Source: Taibaiella koreensis (lineage in GTDB: Bacteria > Bacteroidota > Bacteroidia > Chitinophagales > Chitinophagaceae). Taken from it: DNA of 64,000 nucleotides. The stretch is taken from assembly GCF_003545715.1 (NCBI RefSeq), contig NZ_QVNU01000009.1:62001-126000 (forward strand), written 5' to 3'. Position numbers and translations under genes: made by a program. Below the pieces are notes generated by a model. That model saw nothing but the letters and a program-made list of their open reading frames with translations. It was not told the DNA's origin and searched no databases. Below, in pieces: positions 50,962 through 59,229 of the stretch. How positions within the stretch are numbered: position 1 is the first letter of the stretch; each line of letters starts with the position of its first letter.

Positions 50962-52077
50962 TCACAGCTGTAGCGGTAAGGGTAGGGTGAAGTAAAAAGT
51001 AGCACCCTGGCCCAGTTCGCTCTGAACGCCATAGGTGCCTGAATGGCGCTTTATGATCTCGGCGCAGATATAGAGTCCCATACCCAGGCCCTGGTACTTA
51101 TTGGATGACTGCGTTACGCGGTAGAATTTTTCAAAAAGATTGGCCTGGTCGGGTTTGCTGATGCCGATGCCGGTATCTCTTACGCTCACTTTGAGCTGAT
51201 CGTCCTCGAGCGCTACCGTTATATACACCTTATTACCGTCGGGAGAATATTTGATCGCATTGGACAGGTAGTTCAACAACACCTGTTCGATCCGCATTTC
51301 ATCGGCATGTACCATCACATCGGCATACCCGTTGCGAATGACCTGCCATTCGGGATTGGACCGTTGAAAGATGTCGATCACATTATCGAGGAAAGGTTCA
51401 AACTTAAAGTCGCTGCCATTGACATCCAGCTTGCCTGAAGCCATTTTGGAAATATCAAGCAGCTCCCCGATCAGTTGGTTGAGCTTGTTGAGCTGGTTGG
51501 AGGAGCGGTCGAGAAAACGCAAAGCGTTATCTTTCTGGTCATCCTGTACCGATAGCTCGGCCAGCTGCATATAGCCTTTTACCGAAGTGAGCGGCGTCTT
51601 AAGCTCGTGGCTGGCAATGCTGATGAATTCGTCTTTCTTAGCTTCTGCCAGCTTGCGTTGCTCGATCTCTTCAAGCAGCTCCTGCTGCATGCGCGATAGT
51701 GCAATAGCTTGCTGATGCAGCTTGATAAATGTCCGGATCTTCAGTACCAGGATATCGGGATCAAAGGGCTTAACGAGGTAGTCGTGGCCTCCCGACGCGT
51801 AACCTTTGGTAATAAATTGTTTGCTGATATTGACCGCTGAAAGGAAAATAATAGGCAGATCGCTTGTCCTGCCAAATCCCGATATGGCCTCGGCCACTTC
51901 AAAACCATCCATATCAGGCATTTGTACGTCGAGGATCACCAGCTCGTACTGGTGCTTCAATATCTTTTTCAAAGCTTCCTCGCCCGATAGCGCCGTATCC
52001 ACCTGAAGTTTATGGGCTTCAAGGGTTTTCTTCAGGGCAGTAATGTTTTCGGCCTTGTCATCAACGATCAATATCAT
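50962..52077 (-). CDS. Receiver-HisKA-HATPase hybrid kinase
   Basis: 371 residues, cytoplasmic. The N-terminal receiver (MILIVDDKAENITALKKTLE, acceptor aspartate in YELVILDVQMPDMDGFEVAE, lysine in GGHDYLVKPFDPDILVLKI) is followed by a short coiled coil, the HisKA box KKDEFISIASHELKTPLTSV and an ATPase with VSVRDTGIGISKPDQANLFE and YQGLGMGLYICAEIIKRHSG. A response regulator fused N-terminally to a kinase receives a phosphate or signal from another kinase, here probably the large hybrid encoded 27 bases downstream. It is the first gene of the operon and has a well-spaced promoter at 52107-52137. Confidence 0.94.
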   Translation of the reverse strand: MILIVDDKAENITALKKTLEAHKLQVDTALSGEEALKKILKHQYELVILDVQMPDMDGFEVAEAISGFGRTSDLPIIFLSAVNISKQFITKGYASGGHDYLVKPFDPDILVLKIRTFIKLHQQAIALSRMQQELLEEIEQRKLAEAKKDEFISIASHELKTPLTSVKGYMQLAELSVQDDQKDNALRFLDRSSNQLNKLNQLIGELLDISKMASGKLDVNGSDFKFEPFLDNVIDIFQRSNPEWQVIRNGYADVMVHADEMRIEQVLLNYLSNAIKYSPDGNKVYITVALEDDQLKVSVRDTGIGISKPDQANLFEKFYRVTQSSNKYQGLGMGLYICAEIIKRHSGTYGVQSELGQGATFYFTLPLPLQL

Positions 52078-52106
52078 GTTGGGATGCGCGTGGAAAATTG
52101 GTTGCG

Positions 52107-52137
52107 TAAAAATACCGCTAATTTGTGTACAATCAAA
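52107..52137 (-). promoter_or_regulatory. Bacteroidota-type promoter of the five-gene signalling operon
   Basis: On the minus strand TTTG (52137-52134) is followed after 19 bases by TATTTTTA (52114-52107), one mismatch from TAnnTTTG. The operon start codon is at 52077, giving a leader of about 25 bases. Confidence 0.55.
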
Positions 52138-52183
52138 ACGTTAGCGGTCATCACGGCATATGGCCAGCATGGGATAGGCGTCA

Positions 52184-52444
52184 TTATTTCAGATGATGCA
52201 GCAATAGCTCTTTAAAAACAAGGATGGCATGGGGAGAAACCGTTTCGGCCTTGGGTCCATGGCTCAATTCCTCGGTAATACGCAATGTTTCCTTCAGGAA
52301 TTGCTGCTGATCGGTATTGTCGCTGAAGCAATGCAGGTAGCGGTTAAGCAGCTCCGGCAATTCGGGGAGTCGTTCGTGAGGGAGGCTATACCATTGCTGG
52401 GCGAGGTTAACCGCCTGAATTTCTATTTCCGATTTTAAGGTCAT
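52184..52444 (-). CDS. Small hypothetical protein, 86 residues
   Basis: MTLKSEIEIQAVNLAQQWYS opens a compact helical protein, continuing LPHERLPELPELLNRYLHCF and DNTDQQQFLKETLRITEELS and ending FKELLLHHLK. No signal peptide or metal motif. The evenly amphipathic pattern supports coding. It lies upstream of the two-kinase operon on the same strand, separated by the operon promoter, so it may be an independent unit. A terminator at 52510-52539 separates it from the upstream 73-residue gene. Function unknown. Confidence 0.55.
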   Translation of the reverse strand: MTLKSEIEIQAVNLAQQWYSLPHERLPELPELLNRYLHCFSDNTDQQQFLKETLRITEELSHGPKAETVSPHAILVFKELLLHHLK

Positions 52445-52509
52445 GACTGGCTTTTTAGTTTACGGCAATGTTTATTACACATTTGGGCACAAATTGTTCG
52501 GGCTTAAAC

Positions 52510-52539
52510 AAAAAAAAGCAGCTCCTGGAAAGGAGCTGC
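52510..52539 (-). terminator. Rho-independent terminator of the 73-residue gene
   Basis: On the minus strand GCAGCTCC (52539-52532) pairs perfectly with GGAGCTGC (52525-52518) around a 6-base loop and runs into a stretch of eight T. It lies 79 bases after the stop codon of the gene at 52618-52839. Confidence 0.85.
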
Positions 52540-52617
52540 ATTTGAACCAATCTCCATAACCAAATTGGAGAACCTTCTTTATGCAAACGCATGAGTAGCA
52601 TGCGACAATGATAATAA

Positions 52618-52839
52618 TCAGGGATGCAGGGTAATGGCTGTAATTTTTCCCAGGAATGTACTGGCAACCGGGCGCAGGTTACGACGATTGCAGGCCCGCC
52701 ACAAAGCATTAATTTCACGCTGCCGTGTCAAAATATCCAGTAACGAAAAGGAAACACGTTTCTCGGGGCCCAGCTTGTTGGATTTGTAATGGCCAAGATA
52801 GTTGGATATTAGCTCGGATAAGGAGAAAGTACCAGTCAT
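52618..52839 (-). CDS. Small basic protein, 73 residues, unrecognised
   Basis: MTGTFSLSELISNYLGHYKS starts a helical, Arg- and Lys-rich protein, followed by KRVSFSLLDILTRQREINAL and RACNRRNLRPVASTFLGKIT. It has its own transcription signals: a TATTTTTG -7 box at 52903-52910 and a strong terminator at 52510-52539. It also has a leader with an AAACGC/GCGTTT hairpin (52864-52877). That makes it a real unit despite its size. No family was recognised; a small regulator is possible but not shown. Confidence 0.55.
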   Translation of the reverse strand: MTGTFSLSELISNYLGHYKSNKLGPEKRVSFSLLDILTRQREINALWRACNRRNLRPVASTFLGKITAITLHP

Positions 52840-52902
52840 CGTTGTAAAGTTTTAATGCGATGAAAACGCAGGCGTTTCTATCGTTGCGGGTATTTGGTAA
52901 GG

Positions 52903-52910
52903 CAAAAATA
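52903..52910 (-). promoter_or_regulatory. Candidate -7 box for the 73-residue gene
   Basis: On the minus strand TATTTTTG (52910-52903) matches TAnnTTTG exactly. The -33 region holds only a weak GTTTAT. The leader of about 60 bases contains the perfect AAACGC/GCGTTT inverted repeat at 52864-52877. Confidence 0.4.
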
Positions 52911-53131
52911 GAGAGGGTTTTTTATAAACCTCATACGTAAAACGTGTACTTTAGCAGTTTTATTTCTATTTTATCTGCCTTGCTGATGTTTTATTTATGT
53001 GTAAAATTACGTAAATCAAGGCCGGCCGGTTCTCTCGTAGAACTACTAATAAATGGCAAGTATATTTATAAGTCTTACTGCGCAAAATACGATAATGGGC
53101 ATCTTATTTATATAAGTGAAAATATTATAGC

Positions 53132-53884
53132 ATGTTCGGAATATTTAGAAAAAGGTCCAAAGCAGAAGCTTCGGCGACAGTTCAGGATTGGTCTTTTATT
53201 GGCACAGACGTACACTCACATCTGATTCCCGGCATTGATGACGGGCCGGAAGCCGTAGAAGACAGCCTGGAACTCTTGCGCAGCATGTATGAACATGGCT
53301 TTTCAAAAGTGGTGACAACCCCACATATCAGCGCCGATTACTATCCCAATACACGTGACACCATATTGAACGGCCTTGAAAAGCTCGTTGCTGCTACTAC
53401 ACAGGCCGGGATTCCCATTGCGATCGAAGCGGCGGCGGAATATATGATTGATGAACGTTTCCTGCAGCAGCTTAAGCAAAGAGCGCCTGTGCTGTATTTC
53501 GGCGATCGTTATGTGCTTGTCGAAATGGGTTTTATACAGGCCTCTCCGCTATTGCACGAGGTATTGTTTGAATTGCAGGCAATGGATTATAAGCCGGTGC
53601 TGGCACATCCCGAACGGTACAATTACTACCATGCACAGCCACTTGAGCCATTAATGCAGCTAAAAGAAAGCGGTTGTTTATTTCAATTAAATACGATAGC
53701 CCTGTCGGGCTACTATGGCCAAAGTGTTAACATTTGTGCCAATAAAATGTTAACGAATGGGCTTTACAGCTTCCTGGGCTCAGATATTCACCATAGGCGG
53801 CACCTTAAAGCTCTTAACACCATTTTAAGAACCGAAGATTCAGCGAGATTAATGCGAGTTTCGGTATTAAATAATACACTATAA
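53132..53884 (+). CDS. CpsB/CapC-type tyrosine-protein phosphatase (PHP family)
   Basis: 250 residues. After a basic N-terminus the metal-binding PHP start is GTDVHSHLIPGIDDGPEAVE (HxH). Further metal ligands lie in FSKVVTTPHISADYYPN, in YKPVLAHPERYNYYHAQPLE and in GLYSFLGSDIHHRRHLKALN. This family dephosphorylates the C-terminal tyrosines of BY-kinases such as the Wzc-like protein encoded at 59230, and so tunes polysaccharide length and export. It is the first gene of the exopolysaccharide locus and is separated from the next gene by 467 bases. Starts further upstream reading on another frame (52944) are not convincing. Confidence 0.9.
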   Translation: MFGIFRKRSKAEASATVQDWSFIGTDVHSHLIPGIDDGPEAVEDSLELLRSMYEHGFSKVVTTPHISADYYPNTRDTILNGLEKLVAATTQAGIPIAIEAAAEYMIDERFLQQLKQRAPVLYFGDRYVLVEMGFIQASPLLHEVLFELQAMDYKPVLAHPERYNYYHAQPLEPLMQLKESGCLFQLNTIALSGYYGQSVNICANKMLTNGLYSFLGSDIHHRRHLKALNTILRTEDSARLMRVSVLNNTL

Positions 53885-54351
53885 ATATTGTATGCATCTT
53901 CCAATGTTTAATTTAATTAAGATTAATTCATAAGGACCTACCTATTAATGGTACATTATGGGTTAGGAAAATGTTGTTTTTGTGTTAAAACCAGAATAAA
54001 TGTATAAGAATCACAAAGATCATGTACTTTTGTTAAGAACCTGGTGATTTGTTAATTGCCATCCTGAATCAACTACATAACCAATTGCTCAAACTAACCA
54101 CTTGAGCGCCAAATGAACCGTCATGAATAGCTTAACCACCCCCTTCGGCATAGCCGTATCTTTGCACGTCCTTCAAAGACTGCCTTTCCCTTTTTTCTTT
54201 TCTGAATCTGAAGTAGTGTAAAACTGGCATAACCCTTTTTACCACCTTATCCTGCTTGCTCCATAGCGGAACCAGTTGTCATTTTGTATCGAAACACATA
54301 CAAAAACCGGAATGAGTGTAGTATTTCACAGGTGTTTTATAGCTAATATTT
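53885..54351 (+). other. 467-base AT-rich gap with a candidate promoter and long leader
   Basis: No gene is supported. TATCTTTG (54157-54164) followed by CAC is an excellent -7 match; the -33 position holds TTAA (54132-54135), 21 bases upstream, so that half is weak. A second TACTTTTG lies at 54025-54032. If the 54157 site is used, the sugar transferase message has a leader of roughly 180 bases. I found no strong hairpin in it. Confidence 0.45.
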
Positions 54352-55761
54352 ATGCCCAGAACTTTACGCCTGCTCAAATGGTTCAACTTTATACTTGATG
54401 TGCTTGCCCTCAACGCATCATTGTGGATTTCTTATGGTGTTTTTTCTGCGAAAAAGAATATACAGCTCTTCCAGGTGCTACCTTATTTGCTGATCATCAA
54501 TTTCGGCTGGCTTTTTGTTCAGTCCTTTTTTAAGATATACGACAATTACCAGCACCGGAATTCGGTGTCCATATTCAGCCGTACCATCAAATCATTTCTT
54601 CTCTTCAGCTTGTGCTTGTTCCTGGTCTTTATGCTAAGCATACAGAATAGTTTTTTCAGGGTGATCCATTCCACACACCTGTATTTCTATCTTGGCGCCT
54701 GGGGCATGTTTGCCTACCTGCTGCTGCTCAACCGTATTGTACTGCTGAGCATACGCAAGACCATAAGGCAGAGCATACACTACAGCAAGAAGAATATCGT
54801 GATCGTAGGTCAGAATTCTTCTTCCCGTACCTTATCCAATCTCTTTGGAGCCAATGTAGTATCGGATTACAACATTATGGGCATTTTTCACGACCAGCAG
54901 GAAAAGCTGGACGAAAGCGCCCTTTACCGTGGCAGCACTACCGACTGTATACCTTTTATCCGCAACAACCGGGTGGATGAGATATTTTGTACGCTTCCCG
55001 GGGTGAGCAAAGAAAATGTCAACATCCTGATGCATGAAGCCGATCGCAACCTTACCCGTTTCCGTCTGGTGCCCGATTATCAGGAGTATTTTCCTGGTAC
55101 GATCAGCATCGAGATGATCGACAACATACCGGTGATGACCGGCCGTAAGGAGCCGCTGGAAGACATTCGCAATGCGGCGTTTAAGCGTTGCTTCGATATC
55201 CTGTTCTCCCTGTTCGTGATCGTATTCGTGCTGAGCTGGCTGATCCCTTTGCTGGGGCTGCTGATCAAGATCGACTCGCCCGGGCCGGTCTTTTTCCGCC
55301 AGCGCCGCTCGGGGCGCAGCAACCAGCCATTCTATTGCCTCAAATTCAGGAGCATGACGGTAAATGCACAAGCCGATGCCCAGCAAGCTACCAAAGGAGA
55401 TGCCCGTATTACCAGGCTGGGCGCGTTCTTAAGAAAGACCAGCCTCGACGAATTGCCACAGTTCTTTAATGTGCTGGTGGGCAATATGTCGGTTGTAGGC
55501 CCGCGGCCGCATATGCTGCGGCATACGGAGGAATATGCTATGCTCATTGATAAATTCATGGTGCGGCATTTCCTGAAACCCGGCATTACCGGCTGGGCGC
55601 AGGTTACCGGTCTTCGTGGCGAAACCCGTACCACCGGAGATATGGCGCGTCGCGTAGAAGCCGATGTATATTACCTGGAGCATTGGTCTATACTGCTTGA
55701 TATGAAGATCATATTCCTTACGGTCTGGAACATATTCAAAGGTGATGAAAAAGCAATATAA
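54352..55761 (+). CDS. Undecaprenyl-phosphate glucose (sugar) phosphotransferase, WcaJ-like
   Basis: 469 residues. Four to five membrane segments at the N-terminus (FNFILDVLALNASLWISYGV, VLPYLLIINFGWLFVQSFF, FLLFSLCLFLVFMLSIQ, YFYLGAWGMFAYLLLLNRIV) precede a nucleotide-binding-like central domain (KNIVIVGQNSSSRTLSNLFG). The C-terminal bacterial sugar transferase domain starts at AFKRCFDILFSLFVIVFVLS and has the conserved PGPVFFRQRRSGRSNQPFYC, KFRSMTVNAQ, RKTSLDELPQFFNVLVGNMS, VVGPRPHM and KPGITGWAQVTGLRGET. It loads the first sugar phosphate onto undecaprenyl phosphate in the inner membrane, the start of repeat-unit synthesis. The actual sugar is not shown by sequence alone. Confidence 0.92.
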   Translation: MPRTLRLLKWFNFILDVLALNASLWISYGVFSAKKNIQLFQVLPYLLIINFGWLFVQSFFKIYDNYQHRNSVSIFSRTIKSFLLFSLCLFLVFMLSIQNSFFRVIHSTHLYFYLGAWGMFAYLLLLNRIVLLSIRKTIRQSIHYSKKNIVIVGQNSSSRTLSNLFGANVVSDYNIMGIFHDQQEKLDESALYRGSTTDCIPFIRNNRVDEIFCTLPGVSKENVNILMHEADRNLTRFRLVPDYQEYFPGTISIEMIDNIPVMTGRKEPLEDIRNAAFKRCFDILFSLFVIVFVLSWLIPLLGLLIKIDSPGPVFFRQRRSGRSNQPFYCLKFRSMTVNAQADAQQATKGDARITRLGAFLRKTSLDELPQFFNVLVGNMSVVGPRPHMLRHTEEYAMLIDKFMVRHFLKPGITGWAQVTGLRGETRTTGDMARRVEADVYYLEHWSILLDMKIIFLTVWNIFKGDEKAI

Positions 55762-55784
55762 CATACTATAAATCCAACCTAACC

Positions 55785-56573
55785 ATGAAATACGCTAATA
55801 CAACCATTATGATGAACAGTAGACACAGGCGGTCAGATAAAGGCAGCAAAGCCTTGTTCCTGGCCGGTTTGATGGCGCTCTCGCTGGGAAGCCTGCACTC
55901 CGGCGCACAGGAAAGCGATGCCATAGCAATGCAGGATAGCAGTGTGGCTACGGCAGCGCCCGTAGCGATGGCGCACAGTCCCGCGATCGGGATCACATTG
56001 GGTAGCTCGGGCCTCGGTATCCAGGGCATTTATCCGCTTAACAATCAATTCAGCCTGAGAGCAGGATTGAGCTGGATCCCCACTTTCACTTATACCCGCA
56101 CCGACAAGGTAGGGACCACAACACTGGAGCAGAAATTCAAGACCGGTTTTGTGAATATTCATTTGCTGGGCGATTATTACCTGCCCGTATTGCAGCATAC
56201 CGGCTTTCGTGTGAGCGCCGGGCTGGCCTGGTTTGTACATGCGCAAAGCAAGGTACGTTCCATACCTGTGGGTGATTACTATTACGGCGATATCCAGATC
56301 AACGACGACCGCATGGGTGATATTAATACTACCGTTAAGCGCAATGGTATTGCGCCATACCTGGGAGCTGGTTTTCTCAACCTGTTCTCATCGAAGCAGC
56401 TGCAGCTTTCGCTTGACGTGGGCACTTATTACTTGTTGCCCGAGGCCAGTGTAAAGATGGAAACCACCGGCTACCTTACCGGGAACGAGCGCAACCAGGA
56501 GCAGTTGAAAGAGAACCTTAAAGGCTATCGTTGGTTGCCTGTAGTGCAGGTTGGTCTTTATTATAAATTGTAA
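55785..56573 (+). CDS. Outer membrane beta-barrel protein, unknown function
   Basis: 262 residues. The signal region KALFLAGLMALSLGSLHSGA ends before QESDAIAMQD; the start could be any of the Met at 1, 9 or 10. The mature part has alternating strands ending in aromatic residues, typical of an eight-to-ten-strand porin-like barrel: SPAIGITLGSSGLGIQGIYP, FSLRAGLSWIPTFTYTRTD, FVNIHLLGDYYLPVLQHTGF, APYLGAGFLNLFSSKQLQLS, and the terminal WLPVVQVGLYYKL with a C-terminal Leu after an aromatic pattern. It sits 23 bases after the sugar transferase and 41 bases before a lipoprotein gene, inside the exopolysaccharide locus. Confidence 0.7.
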   Translation: MKYANTTIMMNSRHRRSDKGSKALFLAGLMALSLGSLHSGAQESDAIAMQDSSVATAAPVAMAHSPAIGITLGSSGLGIQGIYPLNNQFSLRAGLSWIPTFTYTRTDKVGTTTLEQKFKTGFVNIHLLGDYYLPVLQHTGFRVSAGLAWFVHAQSKVRSIPVGDYYYGDIQINDDRMGDINTTVKRNGIAPYLGAGFLNLFSSKQLQLSLDVGTYYLLPEASVKMETTGYLTGNERNQEQLKENLKGYRWLPVVQVGLYYKL

Positions 56574-56614
56574 TGCTATAACCACAACCCATCACCCCTC
56601 CTAATTATACAACA

Positions 56615-58210
56615 ATGAAGAAAATATTTATTGCAATACTGGCTGTGAGCAGCATGCTGTTCACACAATGTACCAAACCCACCGAAGGGTTTACCATCAG
56701 CATCAACCCCGACGTGTTTGACAATGTAGTGGCTGTAAAGTTTTATGATGCTGCAACACCGGGCGTAGCGCCTTCGGGCATCCGGCTTACCATCTCCGGC
56801 GATCAGGCACAGTCTATCTACGAGATCAGCGGCCATAAGATATTTAATGTAGTCGATGGTGTGATATCGCTGGGCCTGCTGCCTGCAGCGGCGCCGGCCG
56901 AAGGTCAGCCTGCGCTATTCGTGATCAATGCAGAAGCCGACGGCTATCTTCCGGTACGGGTGCCGGTGACCATACTGGCCGGCCAGGCGACCAAGCTGGT
57001 TACCATTAGCATGGTTAACCTCAACAATCCTCCTCCGGGTGTAACCGTCGTGCAGCAGAATACAACGCTGACCGGCAATGCGGTACCGGCAACGGAAACG
57101 ATTGCCACACCTACTACCAAAAGCCCGGTAGCGACTACGGTATCCCTGCCTGCCAATACCCGTTTCAACGATGCGGCCGGTAATGCTATCAGCGGCAGCA
57201 CACTTAAGACTACCATTGCCCATTTCAATACACTGGAAGCAGCGTCACTCAATGCCTTTCCTGGTAGTGGTTTCCATTCCGACGATATTACCGATGAGAC
57301 CGGTAACAGGGTAAGCGGCAATTTCCGCACCGCAGGTTTTTGTAATATCGATATGGCGCTGGACGGTAAAGCAGTGAAGACCTTCAGCCAGCCGGTGAAT
57401 GTAAAGATCGATGTACGCAACGACCAGGTTAATCCACGCACAGGCGCTGCCTTTGCTGCTGGTGATGTGATCCCGGTGTGGAGCTATCAGATAGAGACCG
57501 GTAAATGGGCCTTTGAAAAAAACGGGACCATTGTGAGCAATGGTGGAAAGCTGGAAGTAGATTTCACCACCACACATCTGACCTATTATAACCTGGCGTT
57601 TCTGGATAATGTATGTCTTGAAGCCAGGGCCACTATCGTTACAGGTTTGCCTTCGGCCGAAAGCTTCCTGGTAGATATTTTCCCCGAGGGAGAGACGGCT
57701 ATTCCTGCTATTGCCGGTGCGATCATGCAGGTAGAAAATAATGGCGTGGCTGCTTTCGAGAATGTGCCACAAGGCAATGTGACCATGAAGGTGTACCGCA
57801 ACACAGCAAACAATAGCCAGACAGATTGGAAAGTAAGGGAGGCAACGCCTCTGGCGGTCTATACAGGCGCACTCTGCGGCAATCAGCCCACGATTACGCT
57901 CAATATGCCTTCGCTCACGTCGATCCTGTTTGATATTGAAGGGCGCTGCCCCAGCAATTCGGCCAATCCTTATGTGCGTCCATCGGTCGACGTATGGTAC
58001 CGTATAAAAAACATTGGCGAGTATCAGCTGCTGGGCCATGTGAACCAGGGCAAGTTCCAGACCACCAATATCAATTTTCAATCAACCTACGACTTCAAGG
58101 TAATATGGGGTGGCAGCAGGGTATACCTGAGGACGAAATACGTGGACAGTACTTCCTATACCCGTACCATTACCGTACCGGAGAACGAACAGCAACATTT
58201 CTGTAACTAG
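56615..58210 (+). CDS. Large lipoprotein of unknown function in the exopolysaccharide locus
   Basis: 531 residues. The signal MKKIFIAILAVSSMLFTQCT carries the lipobox cysteine at residue 19. An N-terminal carboxypeptidase-regulatory-like sandwich (TISINPDVFDNVVAVKFYDA and PGVAPSGIRLTISG) leads to NADGYLPVRVP-like text (AEADGYLPVRVPVTILAGQA). The middle (SVSLPANTR-like, VSLPANTRFNDAAGNAISGS, then FCNIDMALDGKAVKTFSQPV and NVKIDVRNDQVNPRTGAAFA with IPVWSYQIETGKWAFEKNGT) has repeated Ig-like strands resembling surface-exposed carbohydrate-associated proteins. I recognise no named family. The gap to the Wza-like gene is 113 bases. Confidence 0.65.
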   Translation: MKKIFIAILAVSSMLFTQCTKPTEGFTISINPDVFDNVVAVKFYDAATPGVAPSGIRLTISGDQAQSIYEISGHKIFNVVDGVISLGLLPAAAPAEGQPALFVINAEADGYLPVRVPVTILAGQATKLVTISMVNLNNPPPGVTVVQQNTTLTGNAVPATETIATPTTKSPVATTVSLPANTRFNDAAGNAISGSTLKTTIAHFNTLEAASLNAFPGSGFHSDDITDETGNRVSGNFRTAGFCNIDMALDGKAVKTFSQPVNVKIDVRNDQVNPRTGAAFAAGDVIPVWSYQIETGKWAFEKNGTIVSNGGKLEVDFTTTHLTYYNLAFLDNVCLEARATIVTGLPSAESFLVDIFPEGETAIPAIAGAIMQVENNGVAAFENVPQGNVTMKVYRNTANNSQTDWKVREATPLAVYTGALCGNQPTITLNMPSLTSILFDIEGRCPSNSANPYVRPSVDVWYRIKNIGEYQLLGHVNQGKFQTTNINFQSTYDFKVIWGGSRVYLRTKYVDSTSYTRTITVPENEQQHFCN

Positions 58211-58323
58211 AATAAAATTAATGTGGGTTCAGGTCTATCAGGGCAAAAAATCTGAAGAACATCCATAACGGGGGTATTATTCAGGGGGACCTGTTCCCGC
58301 ATTACCTAAACAAGGACTAAAGC

Positions 58324-59199
58324 GTGAAGAACCCAATCCAGTTTATTCAAAAGCTAAAACGAAGCGTAACCGCAAAGCACAACGTCCCGCAGTCAATATC
58401 GCTTTTCAGCATCGTCGCGTTATGCCTCTTGCTCAGTTCCTGTGCCAGCTACAGGAACATTCCTTATTTTAAGGACCTGCCCGATAGCAGCTATGTATAC
58501 CGTAATGGCGTACAGGTGGCTGTGGCCGCTTACGAAGACGTTAAGATATTGCCCAACGATATTCTCAACATTACGATACAAACGGTAGACCCCGATATGA
58601 ACAATATTATGGGAAGCGCCGATGTGAGTACTGCCAACCCTGCCATCAATCCGGCGTTGAGCCGTATGGAAAAGAACCGGGAGGCCATGCCCGGCTACCT
58701 GGTCAGCAGCGACGGTACTATCGAGCTGCCGATCGCCGGTAAGATCAAAGTAGCGGGCCTCAGTACGGCCGAGGCTAAGGAAGCCATCAGGCAGAAGGCC
58801 CTGACCTATTACAAAGAACCCATTGTCAATGTGCGTATCGTCAACTTCAAAGTAACTGTGCTGGGCGAGGTAACTGCTCCGGGATCTTACCTGATCAATG
58901 GTGAAAAGGCAACTGTGCTGGACGCCCTGGGTCAGGCCGGGGACATGAGCATTTTCGGTAAACGTACCAATGTGATCCTGGCGCGCCAGGAAAACGGCAG
59001 GCAAAAAATGGTCCGGTTCAACATGAATTCGACCGACATATTCCAATCGCCTTATTTCTATTTGCGCCAGGGCGACGTATTGTATGTGCAGCCGGGAAAA
59101 GGCAAGGCGGCGGCCAACGATGCTGCTATGCTGAGGACTTATACCATCATCACTTCGGCCTTGTCGCTGCTGGTGATCGTACTGACACGAACGAAATAA
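58324..59199 (+). CDS. Polysaccharide biosynthesis/export lipoprotein (Wza-like)
   Basis: 291 residues from a GTG at 58324. The N-terminal extension precedes SLFSIVALCLLLSSCASYRN with the lipobox cysteine near residue 39. The Poly_export domain follows (ILPNDILNITIQTVDPDMNN, then PGYLVSSDGTIELPIAGKIK with VAGLSTAEAKEAIRQKA), then a SLBB domain (FKVTVLGEVTAPGSYLINGE, KATVLDALGQAGDMSIFGKR) and a C-terminal membrane segment (TYTIITSALSLLVIVLT). These proteins form the outer membrane/periplasm channel for exopolysaccharide. It lies 30 bases before the BY-kinase gene, its usual partner. Confidence 0.92.
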   Translation: MKNPIQFIQKLKRSVTAKHNVPQSISLFSIVALCLLLSSCASYRNIPYFKDLPDSSYVYRNGVQVAVAAYEDVKILPNDILNITIQTVDPDMNNIMGSADVSTANPAINPALSRMEKNREAMPGYLVSSDGTIELPIAGKIKVAGLSTAEAKEAIRQKALTYYKEPIVNVRIVNFKVTVLGEVTAPGSYLINGEKATVLDALGQAGDMSIFGKRTNVILARQENGRQKMVRFNMNSTDIFQSPYFYLRQGDVLYVQPGKGKAAANDAAMLRTYTIITSALSLLVIVLTRTK

Positions 59200-59229
59200 T
59201 TTCATCAAAGAGCGTTTATTTGAGCATAC

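Noticed and set aside
52944-53225. 93-codon frame beginning with a hydrophobic segment before the phosphatase gene
   Set aside because: It starts with GTG, overlaps the well-supported phosphatase by 94 bases and has no family resemblance beyond the hydrophobic stretch.
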